The position numbers and the translations under genes are program-made. Under the pieces are notes generated by a model, which searched no databases, had not been told where the DNA came from, and saw only the letters and a program-made list of their open reading frames with translations. 64,000 nt of DNA from Thermoproteota archaeon (lineage in GTDB: Archaea > Thermoproteota > Thermoprotei_A > Sulfolobales > NBVN01): the NCBI GenBank assembly GCA_030550455.1, contig JAUQPH010000004.1:62001-126000 (forward strand), in the 5' to 3' direction. Position 1 is the stretch's first letter; every line of letters starts with the position of its first letter. Positions 63,736 to 64,000 of the stretch are shown here, piece after piece.

Positions 63736-64000
63736 ATGATTCGAGAAGCAATAGTTCTCGCAGCTGGATGGGGGAAGAGATTTAAAAGCTGTGAGCACAA
63801 GCTACTCGCTAAAATACTCGGATATCACCTGATCGAGTATCCGATAAGAAGTATAGCGTCTGCGGGGTTACGGAGGATCCTAATAGTAACTAATGGCTTA
63901 CTGCTCAAGAAGCTAGAGCGTATTGTGAGAGAAGTAGAGAAAGATGTTGGTGTAGAAGTAGACTTAGTATTAAACAATGAGGTCAGTAGAGGTAATGCTT
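63736..64000 (+). CDS. Inositol-1-phosphate cytidylyltransferase-like (3' end beyond window)
   Basis: The first 88 codons are visible, beginning IREAIVLAAGWGKRFKSCEH, the nucleotide-binding loop of sugar-phosphate nucleotidyltransferases (GxGxRF-type with Gly-Lys-Arg), then KLLAKILGYHLIEYPIRSI and VLNNEVSRGN, as in IPCT domains. Placed immediately after inositol-phosphate synthase, so CDP-inositol formation is the likely reaction. In some archaea IPCT is fused to DIPPS; because a separate DIPPS-like gene lies at 54627, this one may be single-domain, but the window cuts it. Confidence 0.8.
   Translation, partial: MIREAIVLAAGWGKRFKSCEHKLLAKILGYHLIEYPIRSIASAGLRRILIVTNGLLLKKLERIVREVEKDVGVEVDLVLNNEVSRGNA

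Overview
The window is a 64-kb chromosomal piece of an archaeon, most likely a hyperthermophilic Thermoproteota (crenarchaeon). The evidence is the NurA-HerA-Mre11-Rad50 operon, KaiC/RadA-type ATPases, GTG/TTG starts with GGTGA-type Shine-Dalgarno sequences or very short leaders, a short archaeal PurA, QueC for archaeosine, an SSV/pNOB8-like integrase next to a tRNA-Arg(CCG), and a di-myo-inositol-phosphate (DIP) solute pathway. DIP is typical of organisms growing above about 75 C. Genus-level assignment is not possible from sequence alone.

Layout. 1-13.7 kb: an M14 peptidase cut by the window edge, a LeuA-family synthase, a decayed Asp/Glu-racemase-family gene, a KaiC-like ATPase, a DUF1847 protein, a split Tm-1-like pair (TIM barrel plus ATP-binding protein), a radical SAM enzyme and a HypE-like protein. 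13.9-16.1 kb: a dicarboxylate symporter and a DUF72 protein. 16.3-22.4 kb: the DNA-end-resection operon nurA-herA-mre11-rad50, all overlapping. 22.6-30 kb: an accessory region with tRNA-Arg, integrase, transposon remnants, a UV-dimer glycosylase homologue, an ABC exporter divergent from an exported papain/C39-like cysteine peptidase, small orphan ORFs and a HEPN-MNT pair. 30-41.6 kb: a subtilisin, an MscS-like channel, SixA, CobO, an M28 peptidase, DUF2283, a second NurA-HerA pair without Mre11/Rad50, a PQQ-propeller surface protein and QueC. 42-50.9 kb: a Ca2+-type P-ATPase, an unrecognised protein with PD-(D/E)XK-like motifs, an FAD oxidoreductase overlapping PurA, and an ABC-2 exporter. 51-64 kb: a KaiC-like cluster, a dolichol-kinase-like protein, a DIP-phosphate synthase-like gene, IleRS, a GT2 glycosyltransferase, an acyl-CoA carboxylase carboxyltransferase, inositol-phosphate synthase and the start of an inositol-phosphate cytidylyltransferase.

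Two signals are not explained by ordinary annotation. First, a 260-bp element occurs three times with identical ends (2226-2486, 11713-11972, 62012-62271), and a related shorter element occurs twice (23741-23872, 44834-45011). Both carry strong hairpins and the coding tail of what looks like an IS200/IS605-type TnpB. They look like mobile remnants that keep the tnpB 3' end and right end, the region that encodes omega/reRNA in intact elements. Second, three genes with clear N-terminal homology (ileS, the DIP synthase and the P-type ATPase) have no in-frame ATG, GTG or TTG upstream of essential N-terminal sequence. Each has an ATT or ATA close downstream of a TATA-like box, suggesting non-canonical initiation on very short leaders.

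All names come from motif recognition by eye; no database search was run.
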